A DNA stretch of 64,000 bases from JAFDWI01 sp963764215 (GTDB lineage: Bacteria; Actinomycetota; Acidimicrobiia; Acidimicrobiales; Iamiaceae): positions 124,001 through 188,000 of the forward strand of contig CAVXRS010000003.1 of the NCBI GenBank assembly GCA_963764215.1, read 5' to 3'. A program made the translations under genes and the position numbers. Shown here piece after piece: positions 8,889 to 17,126 of the stretch; within the stretch, counting starts at the first letter, position 1; each line of letters starts with the position of its first letter. The notes beneath the pieces were generated by a model. The model was not told the origin of the DNA and did no database searches. It saw nothing but the letters and a program-made list of their open reading frames with translations.

Positions 8889-9247
8889 GACGGCAGATCG
8901 TCGCGCAGGTTCGCCGCACCTCGCAGGTACACATGGTGCAATGCGGCACCGGAGGATTCCAGATGAACGAGTACCCGGATGCAGCGGGTCACGGCGCCGA
9001 CGACGTCGAGTTCCCGGGCGCACAACAGTGGCACCGCCCCGAGACCGAACGCCCGCGCCGACGCCGCCGGGAACTTGGCATGGAGGTCGTCGGTCGCGGT
9101 GATGATGACACTGATGAGGTCCTCGGCGCGCAGGTCGTTCCGCTCAAAGAGCGCGGTGAACAGTTCGAGCACGGCCTCGTCGATCGCTTCCGACGTGTCG
9201 GCGTCTACTGTGGTCGCCCCTCGTAGGGCACGGACGGTTGCGGGCAC
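8885..9247 (-). CDS. aroH: chorismate mutase, AroH type
   Basis: A 120-aa monofunctional chorismate mutase of the Bacillus subtilis AroH fold (not the AroQ fold used by mycobacterial and most actinobacterial enzymes). It opens VRALRGATTVDADT and contains LISVIITATDDLHAKFPA, CARELDVVGAVTRCIRVL and HHVYLRGA, matching the trimeric AroH active-site segments. GTG start 9 nt after the rluB stop; its own stop overlaps tyrA. It feeds prephenate directly to TyrA encoded next to it. Confidence 0.93.
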   Translation of the reverse strand: MPATVRALRGATTVDADTSEAIDEAVLELFTALFERNDLRAEDLISVIITATDDLHAKFPAASARAFGLGAVPLLCARELDVVGAVTRCIRVLVHLESSGAALHHVYLRGAANLRDDLPS

Positions 9248-9256
9248 GGCGAGAGC

Positions 9257-10026
9257 CTACCGGGGGCTCTCTTCCTCGCCGGTCTCGGCGTTGGCCACGG
9301 CTCGCTCGAGCGCCCGCAGCTCCTGGGCGCGGAGGGGACGCCACTCCCCCGGGGCGAGTCGAGGGTCGCTCAGGGGCCCGATTCTCGTGCGCACCAGGAC
9401 GCGTGACGTCGCCGCCCACTGCGGCGACCATGCGACGCACCTGGCGGTTGCGGCCTTCGTGGATGACGATCCGCAAGAGATGCTCGGCAGGGAGCGACGC
9501 TTGTGCAGGTGCAGTCAGACCGTCGTCGAGGGCGACGCCTTCGCGCAGCGCGCGGAGCCCGCCCGGTGTGATCCGGCCGGTGAACTCCACGAGGTACTCC
9601 TTGGGAACCCCGAAGGACGGGTGGGTCAGCCGGTGGGTGAGCGATCCGTCGTTCGTGAGCAGGATCAACCCCTCGCTGTCGCGGTCGAGCCGGCCGACGG
9701 GGAAGACCCGCGGTTCGGTCGGCACCATCGACACGACCGTGGGTCTGCCGTGTTCGTCGGCGGCGGTGCTCACCACGCCGAGCGGCTTGTTGAGCAGGTA
9801 GTGGACCTGGTCGGGGTCGACCGAGACCACCACCCCGTCCACGGCGATCTCGACGGCGCCGGGGTCCACCCGTTGCCCCAGTTCTGCGGGTTCGCCGTCC
9901 ACCAGCACGCCGCCCGGCGGCGATCATCTCCTCACAACGCCGCCGACTGGCGATGCCCGCAGTCGCGAGCACCTTGTGGAGCTTCTCACCCTCTGGGGTC
10001 GTCGTCGTCACCTCCGTCAGCGACAT
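9257..10026 (-). CDS. rluB: 23S rRNA pseudouridine synthase RluB family, interrupted by two 1-nt indels
   Basis: Pseudouridine synthase with an S4 RNA-binding domain (KLHKVLATAGIASRRRCEEM) and a catalytic domain containing FPVGRLDRDSEGLILLTNDG, whose Asp is the catalytic residue, and LRIVIHEGRNRQVRRMV. The frame is broken twice: after IAAGR near 9915 (an extra G; the next frame continues VLVDGEPAELGQ) and after GGDVTR near 9396 (an extra base; the next frame continues LVRTRIGPL). Removing one base at each site gives an uninterrupted ~255-aa protein. Start ATG 10026 lies inside the end of scpB. Both breaks look like sequence errors. Confidence 0.85.
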
Positions 10027-10603
10027 CGACCTGGTCCGTGCCACCACCGCGGAGGCCCGCCTCGAGCGATTCGACGATCTCGGCGCCGGGAATGAACTCG
10101 GCCAACGGAGGCAGCTCGTCGAGGTTGTCGAGGCCCAACTTCGACAGGAACAGCCTGGTGGTGCCGTAGAGCACCGCCTGCCCGGGACCCGGGTCGCGGG
10201 CGACTTCGGCGATGTAGCCCCGGCGCTCGAGGGTGCGTACGACCCCGTCGACGTTCACACCTCTGATCGCGGAAACCTGGGCGCGTGAGATCGGTTGCTT
10301 GTAGGCGACGATGGCAAGGGTCTCCAGCGCTGCCGCGGAAAGTCGGGCCGAACGGCCGTGCAACGCGAAGCGCTCGACGTATCCGGACTGTTCGGGATGG
10401 CTCTGGTAGCGGTACCCGCCCGCGACCCGTGCGAGCTCGAATCCCCGCTCGTCCGCTGCGTACTGGGCGGTGAGGTCCACCGCGAGCGCCTCGACCTCGG
10501 CGACGGGGATCTCCAGGAGTTGGGCGAGCAGCTGTGGTTCGACCGGTTCTTCGGCGACCATGACCACGGCTTCGAACGCCCGCTGCGCCTCGCTCGCGCT
10601 CAT
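9986..10603 (-). CDS. scpB: segregation and condensation protein B
   Basis: Winged-helix kleisin-interacting subunit of the SMC-ScpAB condensin complex (about 205 aa). Family hallmarks: LIPs-like N-terminus AFEAVVMVAEEPVEPQLLA, LARVAGGYRYQSHPEQ, AALETLAIVAYKQPISRAQV and VLYGTTRLFLSKLGLDNLDE. The acidic C-terminal tail ends in DDDDPRG. Start ATG overlaps the scpA stop (TGATG). Confidence 0.95.
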   Translation of the reverse strand: MSASEAQRAFEAVVMVAEEPVEPQLLAQLLEIPVAEVEALAVDLTAQYAADERGFELARVAGGYRYQSHPEQSGYVERFALHGRSARLSAAALETLAIVAYKQPISRAQVSAIRGVNVDGVVRTLERRGYIAEVARDPGPGQAVLYGTTRLFLSKLGLDNLDELPPLAEFIPGAEIVESLEAGLRGGGTDQVDVADGGDDDDPRG

Positions 10604-11411
10604 CAACCGTCGTACGTGTCGACCAGCGCGTGCTCGGCCGACCAGGACAGATCAGCGCCCATCTCGTCGTCGGGTGCACCGTGCCACACGATCTGGATGT
10701 CGCCGAACGTCTCGGCCTGGTCGAGGTCGACGCAGTCCTGCTTGAACAGTTCCAGTATCGCCAGGAACCGGACGACGATCTCGATCCGCTCGGTGAGCGA
10801 CGCGGTCAGGGAGCGGAAGCTGATCCGGCCGACGCGTTGCAGCTCGTCCACCAGCTCCACGACCGCATCGGCGACACTGATCCGAATCGGCGCGACGTGG
10901 TCCAGGTCGATCCTCGGTTTCGGTTTCGGGGTGATCGCAGCGAGGAACGCTTCACGCATGCGACCGGGGGTCACCCCGACCATCGGGTCCGGCGCCAGGT
11001 CCAGGAATCGGTCATCCATTCCGGCGACCCGGGTACCGACCGACCGGCGGTCTCGGAGAGTCGGGCGAGTGCACGCGCCGCGTCCTTGAACGTCTTGCAC
11101 TCGAGCAGACGGGCCAGGAGCAGATCACGTTCGGACCAGACCGCCAACTCCTCGTCCAGGGTCAGCGGTTCGTCGTCGGGCAGGAGCCGACGCGACTTGA
11201 GTTGCACCAGGGTCGCCGCGATCAGCAGGAACTCGGTGGTCGACTCCAGATCGGGGTGGTCGAGGGCTTCCAGGTGGGCGAGGAAGCCATCGACGATGTG
11301 GGTGATCGAGATCTCGTAGAGGTCGACCTCTTCGCGCAGGATCACGTGCAGCAGCACGTCCAGGGGACCTTCGAAGTGGGGGGTCTGCACGTCGTAGGGC
11401 ACCTGGTTCAT
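10603..11411 (-). CDS. scpA: segregation and condensation protein A, interrupted by a 1-nt deletion
   Basis: Kleisin subunit of bacterial condensin. The first part reads MNQVPYDVQTPHFEGPLDVL, ILREEVDLYEISITHIVDGF and EFLLIAATLVQLKSRRLLPD, a standard ScpA N-terminus. The second part carries ISFRSLTASLTERIEIVVRF and FLAILELFKQDCVDLDQ. Between them, near 11030, the frame changes from ...SETAGRSVP to RVAGMDDRFLD; one missing base (a C run) explains it. Corrected length is about 269 aa. Starts divergently from trpS and heads the operon down to plsC. Confidence 0.88.
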
Positions 11412-11494
11412 GCTAGTCCGAGTCAAGTTGCACCGTTGTCATTTCTGGATTCGTGCTGCGTCCGGGTCCCGGTGGTGTCCTACGATCGTCGCCC

Positions 11495-12483
11495 ATGACC
11501 CGCGTCTTCTCCGGTATGCAACCCAGTGGCGACCCGCATCTGGGCAATCTGCTCGGTGCAGTCGCACTCTGGGTCGCCGAGGCCGCCGAGGCCGAGAGCC
11601 TGTTCTGTGTGGTCGACCTGCATTCGATCACGTTCCCCCAGGATCCCGACGAACTGCGCCGCCGCACGCTCGATCTCACCGCCACGTTCCTGGCGATGGG
11701 GCTCGATCCGAACCGCGGACCCTGTTCGCGGAGAGCCACGTCAGCGCCCACCGGGAACTCGCCTGGCTCATGGAGTGCACCGCCTCCTACGGCGAGCTCC
11801 AGCGCATGACCCAGTTCAAGGAGAAGGCCTCCCGAGGTGAATTCGTCTCCGCCGGACTCTTCACCTACCCGGCGCTGATGGCTGCGGACATCCTGTTGTA
11901 TGACGCCGATCAGGTGCCCGTGGGGGACGACCAACGCCAGCACCTGGAGTTCACGCGCGATCTGGCGATGCGCTTCAACGCCCGTTACGGAGAGACCTTC
12001 GTCGTCCCCGAGGGCCGCTACCGTCCCAGCGGCGCCCGGATCATGGATCTGGCGCACCCCACCCGCAAGATGTCCAAGTCCCTGGACTCACCCCAGGGGA
12101 CGATCCTGCTCTCAGACGACGACGCCACCGTCGCCCGCAAGATCAAGCGGGCGGTGACCGACACCGGGTCCGAGGTCCGCTTCGACCCCGAGACCAAGCC
12201 CGGAGTGTCGAACCTGCTCTCGATGCTCTCGGCCTGTACCGGCACTCCACCCACCGAGCTGGCCGACTCCTATGAACGGTACGGAGATCTCAAAGGGGCG
12301 GTCGCCGAAGCGGTCCTCGAGTTCCTCCGCCCGGTGCGCGCCCGCCACGACGAGCTGCTGGACGACCCATCGCATCTCACCGACGTGCTCACCGCCGGTG
12401 CAGAGCGGGCCCGGGAAATGGCGGACGCGACGTTGCGAAGGGCCCAGGACGCGATGGGATTTCTCCCACTCGGGAAACCTTGA
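11495..12483 (+). CDS. trpS: tryptophanyl-tRNA synthetase, interrupted by a 1-nt deletion
   Basis: Class I aminoacyl-tRNA synthetase charging tRNA-Trp (about 330 aa once corrected). It opens MTRVFSGMQPSGDPHLGNLL (HIGH-like PHLGN) and later has YPALMAADILLYDADQVPVG and the KMSKS loop (TRKMSKSLDSPQGT). The frame breaks near 11715 between LAMGLDPNR and TLFAESHVSAH; one missing base restores it. A TACGAT -10 at 11481-11486 lies 8 nt before the ATG, so the transcript is probably leaderless. An essential gene, so the break is most likely a sequence error. Confidence 0.93.
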
Positions 12484-12518
12484 GCGCGACCCTCTTCCGT
12501 TCGCTCTACGCTGGGGGC

Positions 12519-12846
12519 ATGTCCACTCCGGATCTTGCCGCGGGCGCGCCAGACCCTCACCGAGTTCCGAGCCGAGTTGCTCGCACGGAACGAGGAATTG
12601 TCGATCTCGGCCGATGATCCGCTCGCCTACGACGACAACTTCGCCGATCTGGGTCAGGTGACGGCCGAACGCGGCGAGAACCAGCTCATCATCGCCTCGA
12701 ACAACGAACAGCTCACCGAGATCGACGCGGCGCTCGCCCGGATCGAGGACGGCACCTACGGCACCTGCGCCACCTGCGGCAGGCCGATCGGCGAGGCGCG
12801 TCTGGAAGTGATGCCGACCACCCAGTACTGCATCGACCACGCCTGA
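12519..12846 (+). CDS. DksA/TraR-type zinc-finger protein
   Basis: A ~108-aa RNA-polymerase-binding-type protein. Coiled-coil part: QTLTEFRAELLARNEELSIS and NEQLTEIDAALARIEDGTYG; the zinc finger opens with CATC and closes with CIDH, i.e. Cx2C...Cx2H rather than the usual four cysteines. The frame is intact only from TTG 12535; the ATG at 12519 (after GGGGG) would join it if one G near 12542 is spurious, giving MSTPDLAAARQTLTEFRA, which looks like a natural N-terminus. Lies 35 nt after trpS, followed by an HD-domain gene. Role in transcription regulation is inferred from the family. Confidence 0.8.
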
Positions 12847-12856
12847 GGCCGACGCG

Positions 12857-13372
12857 TTGTCCGCCTCCCATCTCGTCAAGCGGTTCTTCACCTCGTTGCG
12901 CCCCGGTGGGCCGAACGCGTCGTCCGAAGCGTGGGCACGTGGACACTTGAGCGACGAGGAGGTCAAGCTCTGGGAACGCATGTCCAACGTCGACCGCCGT
13001 CATGCCGTGGGCGTGGCGCGTCGGGTCGAGCACGCGATGGGCGACGAGGCGACGGACCCGATCCTGGCCGCGGCGCTGCTGCACGATGTGGGGAAATCGG
13101 TGTCGCGTCTGCGGACCTACGGCCGGGTGATCGCGACCCTGTCGGCCAAGGTGGCCGGTCGGGAGATGGCCGAGGCGTGGACGCAGACGAGAGGCTTCAC
13201 CAGACGCGTCGGCTTGTACCTCGAGCACCCGCGGCTGGGAGGCGACCTGTGTGCCCTGGCCGGGAGTGACCCGCTCACCGAAGCCTGGGTCCGCGAACAT
13301 CATCTGCCCGAAGACGACTGGACCGTTCCGGCGCCGATCGCCCGGGTCCTCAAAGACGCAGACGACGACTGA
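12857..13372 (+). CDS. HD-domain hydrolase
   Basis: A 171-aa protein with an HD metal-dependent phosphohydrolase core: H49 in NVDRRHAVGVARRV, H76-D77 in AAALLHDVGKSVSRL, and EHPRLGGDLCALAG. TTG start 10 nt after the zinc-finger gene. HD proteins of this size hydrolyse nucleotides or cyclic dinucleotide-like substrates, but nothing here defines the substrate. Followed by a 534-bp non-coding interval. Confidence 0.82.
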   Translation: MSASHLVKRFFTSLRPGGPNASSEAWARGHLSDEEVKLWERMSNVDRRHAVGVARRVEHAMGDEATDPILAAALLHDVGKSVSRLRTYGRVIATLSAKVAGREMAEAWTQTRGFTRRVGLYLEHPRLGGDLCALAGSDPLTEAWVREHHLPEDDWTVPAPIARVLKDADDD

Positions 13373-13485
13373 AGGATCTGGAGCCTGCTCCGGCGCCGGA
13401 TTCCGTGGCAGGAAGTGGCCGGCGACGCCGATCAGACACACGAAACCAGGGGCGAACACCAAGCAGGCGAACCGAAGAAGAGGCG

Positions 13486-13515
13486 CGCCCGCGGGCGCGT
13501 CCGACTCCTGCGGGA
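13486..13515 (+). repeat. 30-bp direct repeat, copy 1
   Basis: Starts CGCCCGCGGGCGCGTCCGAC and matches copy 2 at 13722-13751 with a single C/T difference. Contains the self-complementary CGCCCGCGGGCG. The copies are 236 bp apart, in the same orientation. Confidence 0.7.
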
Positions 13516-13632
13516 GCGCCGCCACGCGCGAGTCGACGTCGAGTGGTGGCGCAGTCCCGCTGATGGGCTCACGACCCATCCACTTCCCCATCGTTGCGGG
13601 TTTGCTCTGCTTCGCCCCTTTGATGTCGTTCG

Positions 13633-13655
13633 CCCTGGCTCCCTGGGAGCCAGGG
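13633..13655. other. perfect 11-bp-arm hairpin
   Basis: CCCTGGCTCCC, one T, then GGGAGCCAGGG: a perfect inverted repeat placed between the two 30-bp direct repeats. No T run follows on either strand, so an intrinsic-terminator role for the convergent HD gene and xerD is possible but not demonstrated. Confidence 0.5.
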
Positions 13656-13721
13656 TACCTTTTGAAGGGGACACTTTCCGGCGAGTGACCCCGTCCATTC
13701 CGACGAGTTCTCACCGTTTGA

Positions 13722-13751
13722 CGCCCGCGGGCGCGTCCGACTCCCGCGGGA
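13722..13751 (+). repeat. 30-bp direct repeat, copy 2
   Basis: Second copy of the repeat at 13486-13515, differing at one position (CTCCC versus CTCCT before GCGGGA). Confidence 0.7.
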
Positions 13752-13906
13752 CGCGCCTATCCATTCTCTGTGATACCGCACACGATCAATTGCCCGCCTT
13801 CATCGACCTGACGCGCAGCATCGTGCTGTCGAAGTCGCAACTTCTGAACATCCCCTCACCATCGCCCGGGTCGCGCGCCGCGGCCGCCCGCGACCTCTAC
13901 TCCGCG

Positions 13907-14863
13907 CTACCGCCGGGCGCGGGGATGGGCGTCGGCCCAGGCCGCGAACAGCCGCTCGGTCGAGACCTTGGTGTAGATCTGGGTGGTCGACACCGAAGCG
14001 TGACCGAGCAGCTCCTGCACGGTCCGGATGTCAGCGCCGTGATCGAGCAGATGCGTCGCACAACTGTGCCGGAGCACGTGGGGGGTGCACCGGTCCGCCA
14101 GGCCGGCCGCACGAGCGTACTTGCCGACGATGCCCCAGACTCCCTGTCGGCTCAACCGGCCCCCTCGGACGTTCAGAAACAACGCGGCGTCGTCGTCCCG
14201 CCGCGGGTGCGGCGACCGGAACGAACCGCGCACCTGGGGATCCATCCAACGCAGCAGCGCATCCTTCGCGAAACGTCCGATGGGGACGACCCGCTCCTTG
14301 GATCCCTTGCCCATCACCCGCAACATCCGGTCCGAGAGGTCGACATCGACCAGCGACAGCCCCACGACCTCCGAGATCCGTAGCCCCGACGAATACATCA
14401 CCTCCAGGATCGCCCGATCCCGGATCGCCGTGGGCTCATCGCCGACGACGGCATCGAGCAGTGCCGTGACCTCCTCCTCGGTGAGGGCCTTGGGCAGCCC
14501 CGAGCCCGTCGCCGGGACCTCGAGATGTTCCGCCGGGTCGACGGCCAGCAATTGCTCGTCCCGCAGGAACCGGTACAACGAACGGACCGCGACCGCCCGA
14601 CGCTTCCGCGTCGATCGCGCAGCTTCCGACGCGGCGTCGTCGCCGAGATAGCGCACCAGGTCGGCTTCGGTCACCTCCAGCAGTGACCGGTGATGAGCAT
14701 CCAGCCAGCGCAGGTAGGCCGCGAGATCTCTCCGGTAGGCCGCAAGCGTGGCGGGGGCACGGCCACGTTCGACCCGGAGGTAGCCCAGGAACTCCTCGAC
14801 CTCGATCGGCACCTCGACGGGCGAGAGCACCGGGGGTCTCCCTCGGCGACGGGTCGCCGTCAT
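13907..14863 (-). CDS. xerD: tyrosine recombinase XerD/XerC
   Basis: A 318-aa site-specific recombinase for chromosome dimer resolution. N-terminal SAM-like domain (residues ~20-105: FLGYLRVERGRAPATLAAY). Catalytic residues visible: R162 (SSGLRISEVVGLSL), K186 (VMGKGSKERVVP), H262 and R265 (TPHVLRHSCATHLLDHG), H288 (ELLGHASVSTTQIYTKV) and nucleophile Y297. Start ATG overlaps the nudix stop (ATGA). Adjacent to nudix and pyrG as in M. tuberculosis, so a housekeeping Xer protein rather than a phage integrase. Confidence 0.94.
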   Translation of the reverse strand: MTATRRRGRPPVLSPVEVPIEVEEFLGYLRVERGRAPATLAAYRRDLAAYLRWLDAHHRSLLEVTEADLVRYLGDDAASEAARSTRKRRAVAVRSLYRFLRDEQLLAVDPAEHLEVPATGSGLPKALTEEEVTALLDAVVGDEPTAIRDRAILEVMYSSGLRISEVVGLSLVDVDLSDRMLRVMGKGSKERVVPIGRFAKDALLRWMDPQVRGSFRSPHPRRDDDAALFLNVRGGRLSRQGVWGIVGKYARAAGLADRCTPHVLRHSCATHLLDHGADIRTVQELLGHASVSTTQIYTKVSTERLFAAWADAHPRARR

Positions 14864-15408
14864 TCCCCCAGGTGGCGCCGCGCCAACAACAACCCGATCA
14901 CCGACTTGCCATCGACCAGTTCGCCCGAGGCGATCAACTCGGGCACCGCCCGGAGCGGCACCCGGACGATCTCCATGGCCTGTTCCTCGGGTCCCTGCAG
15001 GTCGGCACCCACCTCGGTGAGCTCGGTGGCCAGGAACACGGTGGTGTGCTCGTCGGTGAACCCCGGCGAGTTGTAGAAGGATCCCAGCTCGACCCAGGTC
15101 GCCGCATCGACGCCGGTTTCCTCGATCAGTTCCCGACGCGCCGCCTCCTGTGCGGGCTCGTCCTCGACATCGCGCTTCCCCGCCGGGATCTCCAGCAGGT
15201 CGCTGTCCAGAGCGGCGCGGTACTGGCGTTCGAGGATGACCGACCCGTCCCGATCGACGGCGACGACGGCCACCGCGCCCGGATGCCGCACGATCTCCCG
15301 GGACAACAGCGAACCGTCGGGGGCCTCGACCGTGGCCGTACCCAACTGGACCATGAATCCGTCGTAGATCACCTCGAACCCCTGCCGGGTGAAGGTCGGT
15401 GAACTCAC
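14860..15408 (-). CDS. Nudix hydrolase, ADP-ribose pyrophosphatase type
   Basis: 182 aa. The Nudix box spans residues ~77-99: GKRDVEDEPAQEAARREL then IEETGV, fitting GX5EX7REUXEEXGU. Preceded by VILERQYRAALDSDLLEIPA, typical of ADP-ribose pyrophosphatases (NudF-like), and followed by FYNSPGFTDEHTTVFLA. GTG start overlaps the pyrG stop (GTGA). Same position as the nudix gene between pyrG and xerD in M. tuberculosis. Substrate inferred from the subfamily. Confidence 0.9.
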   Translation of the reverse strand: MSSPTFTRQGFEVIYDGFMVQLGTATVEAPDGSLLSREIVRHPGAVAVVAVDRDGSVILERQYRAALDSDLLEIPAGKRDVEDEPAQEAARRELIEETGVDAATWVELGSFYNSPGFTDEHTTVFLATELTEVGADLQGPEEQAMEIVRVPLRAVPELIASGELVDGKSVIGLLLARRHLGE

Positions 15409-17084
15409 GAGGCGACCGGCGTGTCGTCGTCGGCGACGTCGTCGGCGGTCCGGTCGGGGTCGAGCTCGAACAGGTGCGGGCGACGACCCTCGGCGCGGGC
15501 CAGGGCGGCTTCGACGAACGCCGAGAAGAGCGGCGCCGGCCGGGTCGGGCGGCTCTTGAACTCCGGATGGGCCTGGGTACCGATCCAGAAAGGATGGTCC
15601 GGCAATTCGATGAACTCCACGAGAAGATCGTCCGGCGACGTGCCGGCAATCTTCAGCCCCGCCGCCTCGAGATGGCCCCGGTACTTCGGATTGACTTCGA
15701 AACGGTGTCGGTGGCGCTCGGAAATCGATGTCGCTCCGTAGGCCTCGGCGACCTTTGAACCCGGTACCAGCTTCGCGGGACACGCCCCCAGACGCATGGT
15801 GCCGCCTTTGATCGTGACTCCACGCTGGGTGTGCATCAGGTCGATCACCGGAAACGGGGTCTCCGGGTCGAACTCGGTGGAGTTCGCGCGCCCCAGGCCG
15901 GCGCACGCCCGGGCGTAGTCGATGACCATCACCTGCAGACCGAGGCAGAGTCCCAGGCACGGGATCCCGTTCTCTCGGGCGTATCTTGCCGCCGCCACCT
16001 TGCCCTCCACACCCCGTTCACCGAATCCGCCGGGGATCACGATGCCGTCCAGGTCGTCGAGCTTGCCCGACTGGAGCAATCCGTCGACGTCCTCGGCGTG
16101 AATCCATTCGATCTCGATCTTCGCCCGGTGCCGGAAGCCCCCGTGGTTGAGTGACTCGACCACCGACAGGTAGGCATCCACGAGGCTGACGTACTTGCCG
16201 ATGAGACCGACCCGCACCGGGCGCGTCGCGGCGGCGACACGATCGAGCAGCTCCTCCCACTCGGTCATGTCGATCCGAGTCCCCTCGAGGCGCAGGATCG
16301 AGCACACCACGTCATCGAGCCCTTCGTCGTGCAACATGAGCGGTACGTCGTACAACGTGTCGGCATCGACCGCGTTGACCACCCCGTCGACGGGCACATC
16401 GCACAGTGCAGAGATCTTGCCCTTGAGTGCCTCCGAGATCGCCGCTTCGCTCCGGCAGACGATGAGGTCGGGTTGGATGCCGCGACTGCGCAGCTCGGTG
16501 ACCGAGTGCTGGGTCGGTTTGGTCTTCTGCTCACCCGACGGACCGATGAACGGGATCAGGGTGACGTGCAGGTAGCAGACGTTGTCGCGGCCCACGTCCA
16601 ACCGGAATTGTCGGATAGCCTCGAGGAAGGGCAGGATCTCGATGTCTCCGACCGTGCCACCCACTTCGGTGATGACCACGTCGGTGTCGTCGCCTCCCAG
16701 TGCGGTGATCCGGCGCTTGATCTCGTCGGTGATATGAGGGATCACCTGCACGGTTCGGCCCAGATAGTCACCTCGGCGCTCGGCTTCGAGCACCGACGAG
16801 TAGATCGAGCCCGTGGTGGCGTTCGATTCGCGGAGCAGGTTCTCGTCGATGAAGCGCTCGTAGTGACCGAGATCGAGGTCGGTCTCTCCCCCGTCGTCGG
16901 TCACGAACACCTCGCCGTGTTCGATCGGGTTCATCGTCCCCGGGTCGACGTTGATGTAGGGGTCGAGCTTCTGCATCGTGACTCGGAGGCCCCGCATCTT
17001 GAGCAACCGACCGAGAGATGCCCCGGTGATGCCCTTGCCGAGGGAACTCGCCACGCCACCGGTCACGAAGATGTGTTTGGTCAC
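15405..17084 (-). CDS. pyrG: CTP synthase
   Basis: UTP + ATP + glutamine -> CTP (559 aa, normal). Amidoligase domain opens KHIFVTGGVASSLGKGITGA and has YINVDPGTMNPIEHGEVFV and TEVGGTVGDIEILPFLEAIR; the C-terminal class I glutaminase carries GLCLGLQ (Cys nucleophile) and HPEFKSRPTRPAPLFSAFVE. GTG start with a TACAAT -10 at 17093-17098, 8 nt upstream, so pyrG has its own leaderless promoter within the recN-ste-pyrG run. Confidence 0.97.
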   Translation of the reverse strand: MTKHIFVTGGVASSLGKGITGASLGRLLKMRGLRVTMQKLDPYINVDPGTMNPIEHGEVFVTDDGGETDLDLGHYERFIDENLLRESNATTGSIYSSVLEAERRGDYLGRTVQVIPHITDEIKRRITALGGDDTDVVITEVGGTVGDIEILPFLEAIRQFRLDVGRDNVCYLHVTLIPFIGPSGEQKTKPTQHSVTELRSRGIQPDLIVCRSEAAISEALKGKISALCDVPVDGVVNAVDADTLYDVPLMLHDEGLDDVVCSILRLEGTRIDMTEWEELLDRVAAATRPVRVGLIGKYVSLVDAYLSVVESLNHGGFRHRAKIEIEWIHAEDVDGLLQSGKLDDLDGIVIPGGFGERGVEGKVAAARYARENGIPCLGLCLGLQVMVIDYARACAGLGRANSTEFDPETPFPVIDLMHTQRGVTIKGGTMRLGACPAKLVPGSKVAEAYGATSISERHRHRFEVNPKYRGHLEAAGLKIAGTSPDDLLVEFIELPDHPFWIGTQAHPEFKSRPTRPAPLFSAFVEAALARAEGRRPHLFELDPDRTADDVADDDTPVAS

Positions 17085-17092
17085 GGGCTCAT

Positions 17093-17098
17093 ATTGTA
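17093..17098 (-). promoter_or_regulatory. -10 box of pyrG (leaderless)
   Basis: TACAAT on the minus strand, a near-consensus -10, ends 8 nt before the GTG of pyrG, leaving no space for a Shine-Dalgarno. Confidence 0.6.
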
Positions 17099-17126
17099 GG
17101 TCGCTCGGAGCACCCGACGCGCGGAC

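Larger units (their letters stand above)
13373..13906. other. non-coding island with repeats and hairpins
   Basis: 534 bp between the 3' ends of the HD gene and xerD. No convincing gene: the open frames here are low-complexity and Arg-rich. It holds a pair of 30-bp direct repeats (13486-13515 and 13722-13751), a strong hairpin at 13633-13655, a smaller GATGGG/CCCATC inverted repeat near 13562-13579, and the phrase TTTGAAGGGGACACTTTCC at 13661-13679. It looks like a remnant of, or insertion site for, a small dispersed repeat element. Confidence 0.5.

Noticed and set aside
9257..10026. Programmed frameshifting in rluB and other split genes
   Set aside because: Break sites differ from gene to gene, lack slippery heptamers with downstream structures, and hit unrelated families; sequence error is simpler.
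13907..14863. Tyrosine recombinase as a marker of prophage or integrative element
   Set aside because: Its neighbours (nudix, pyrG) and overlapping start are those of the chromosomal xerD; no att-like repeats or phage genes nearby.
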